This document shows, piece by piece, positions 63,417 through 64,000 of a DNA stretch of 64,000 bases; position 1 is the first letter of the stretch, and each line of letters begins with the position of its first letter. Position numbers and translations under genes: made by a program. The stretch spans positions 181,668 through 245,667 of the forward strand of contig CAYJQC010000002.1 in NCBI GenBank assembly GCA_964372215.1. Reading direction: 5' to 3'. A model generated the notes under the pieces. The model saw only the letters and a list, made by a program, of their open reading frames with translations, was not told the DNA's origin and ran no database searches. This DNA is from DAIMFL01 sp964372215 (GTDB lineage: Bacteria; Pseudomonadota; Alphaproteobacteria; Dongiales; Dongiaceae).

Positions 63417-64000
63417 ATGGCATCCTTCACCGACTTCAAGGTCGCCGACGGCAAGCTGGCCAAGTGGGGCCGCAGCGAGATCGCGATCGCCGAGACCGAG
63501 ATGCCGGGGCTGATGGCCCTGCGCGAGGAATTCGGCAAGGCCAAGCCGCTGAAGGGCGCCCGCATCGCCGGCTGCCTGCACATGACGATCCAGACCGCGG
63601 TGCTGATCGAGACTCTGATCGCGCTCGGCGCCACCATCCGCTGGAGCTCGTGCAACATCTTCTCGACCCAGGACCAGGCCGCCGCCGCGATCGCCGCCGC
63701 CGGCATCCCGGTGTTCGCCTGGAAGGGCATGAGCGAGGAGGAGTTCTGGTGGTGCATCGAGCAGACAATCAAGGGGCCCGACGGCTGGACCCCCAACATG
63801 ATCCTCGATGACGGCGGCGACCTGACCGCCATCATGCACGACAAGTACCCGGACATGATGAAGGACGTGAAGGGCCTGTCGGAGGAGACCACGACCGGCG
63901 TGCACCGGCTGTACGAGATGGCGAAGGCCGGCCGCCTGATGGTGCCGGCGATCAACGTCAACGACTCCGTCACCAAGTCGAAGTTCGACAACCTCTACGG
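63417..64000 (+). CDS. ahcY: adenosylhomocysteinase, N-terminal part (cut by window edge)
   Basis: The first 194 residues of S-adenosylhomocysteine hydrolase, which recycles the by-product of methylation reactions. GCLHMTIQTAVLIETL, the substrate-binding WSSCNIFSTQDQAAAAI and DDGGDLTAIMHDKYP and EETTTGVHRLYEM are diagnostic. The NAD-binding part lies beyond the window. In alphaproteobacteria it commonly follows ptsI in this operon order. Confidence 0.97.
   Translation, partial: MASFTDFKVADGKLAKWGRSEIAIAETEMPGLMALREEFGKAKPLKGARIAGCLHMTIQTAVLIETLIALGATIRWSSCNIFSTQDQAAAAIAAAGIPVFAWKGMSEEEFWWCIEQTIKGPDGWTPNMILDDGGDLTAIMHDKYPDMMKDVKGLSEETTTGVHRLYEMAKAGRLMVPAINVNDSVTKSKFDNLY

Overview
The window is about 70% GC and reads as chromosome of a free-living alphaproteobacterium, probably in or near the Rhodospirillales. 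Supporting signs are the ChvI/ChvG - HprK - RapZ - EIIA - HPr - EI - AhcY block at the right end, a DUF2336 gene beside a diguanylate cyclase, several copies of the alphaproteobacterial PAS_5 family, intracellular PHB depolymerase and the def-fmt-truA / dapD-dapE neighbourhood. No species is claimed.

Layout. 1-2793: RmuC 5' end (minus), then def-fmt-truA. 2794-5745: a lower-GC insert with a DUF3800 protein, a 90-residue companion and, in the opposite direction, a Swt1-type HEPN protein; it abuts a headless lepB pseudogene. 6160-9263: dapD-dapE-membrane protein (minus) and a 59-codon HicB-like protein. 9339-12809: a single-chain type ISP/IIG-like restriction-modification protein. 12898-20974: a HAD nucleotidase, a PAS-GGDEF cyclase, DUF2336, and two tandem pairs of short PAS proteins separated by dppA, a micro-membrane protein and arfB. 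21106-26049: a cyanophycin-synthetase-like ATP-grasp protein whose Mur half has lost its P-loop, two membrane proteins of unknown role and an OsmC protein. 26368-28050: an orphan low-GC protein with a SEC-C-like N-terminus and a candidate PD-(D/E)XK core.

28156-39045 is an integrated element of about 10.8 kb. It is bounded by a perfect 47-bp direct repeat that is the 3' part of an intact tRNA-Arg(CCG) gene. It carries a tyrosine integrase, an AlpA-type regulator, a Prim-Pol/RepA-type helicase fusion, a serine recombinase, an iteron-rich origin candidate and a short reverse operon with a small-terminase homologue. It has no large terminase, portal, capsid or tail gene that I can see. This gene set resembles phage-inducible chromosomal islands, so I regard it as a candidate phage satellite and the most interesting object here.

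39160-64000: a lipoprotein lipase-like hydrolase and ABC ATPase, a NDUFS6-type zinc protein, a hicBA pair, polA, a frameshifted beta-lactamase-like pseudogene, phaZ, a hybrid histidine kinase, an amidohydrolase with an eroded motif, a sugar ABC transporter without its ATPase, a cupin, a glycine-zipper lipoprotein, a HugZ-like protein, and then the envelope-stress and nitrogen-PTS operon leading to ahcY, which the window cuts. Four copies of an AGAGCRTGAT palindromic repeat lie upstream of def and downstream of the amidohydrolase.
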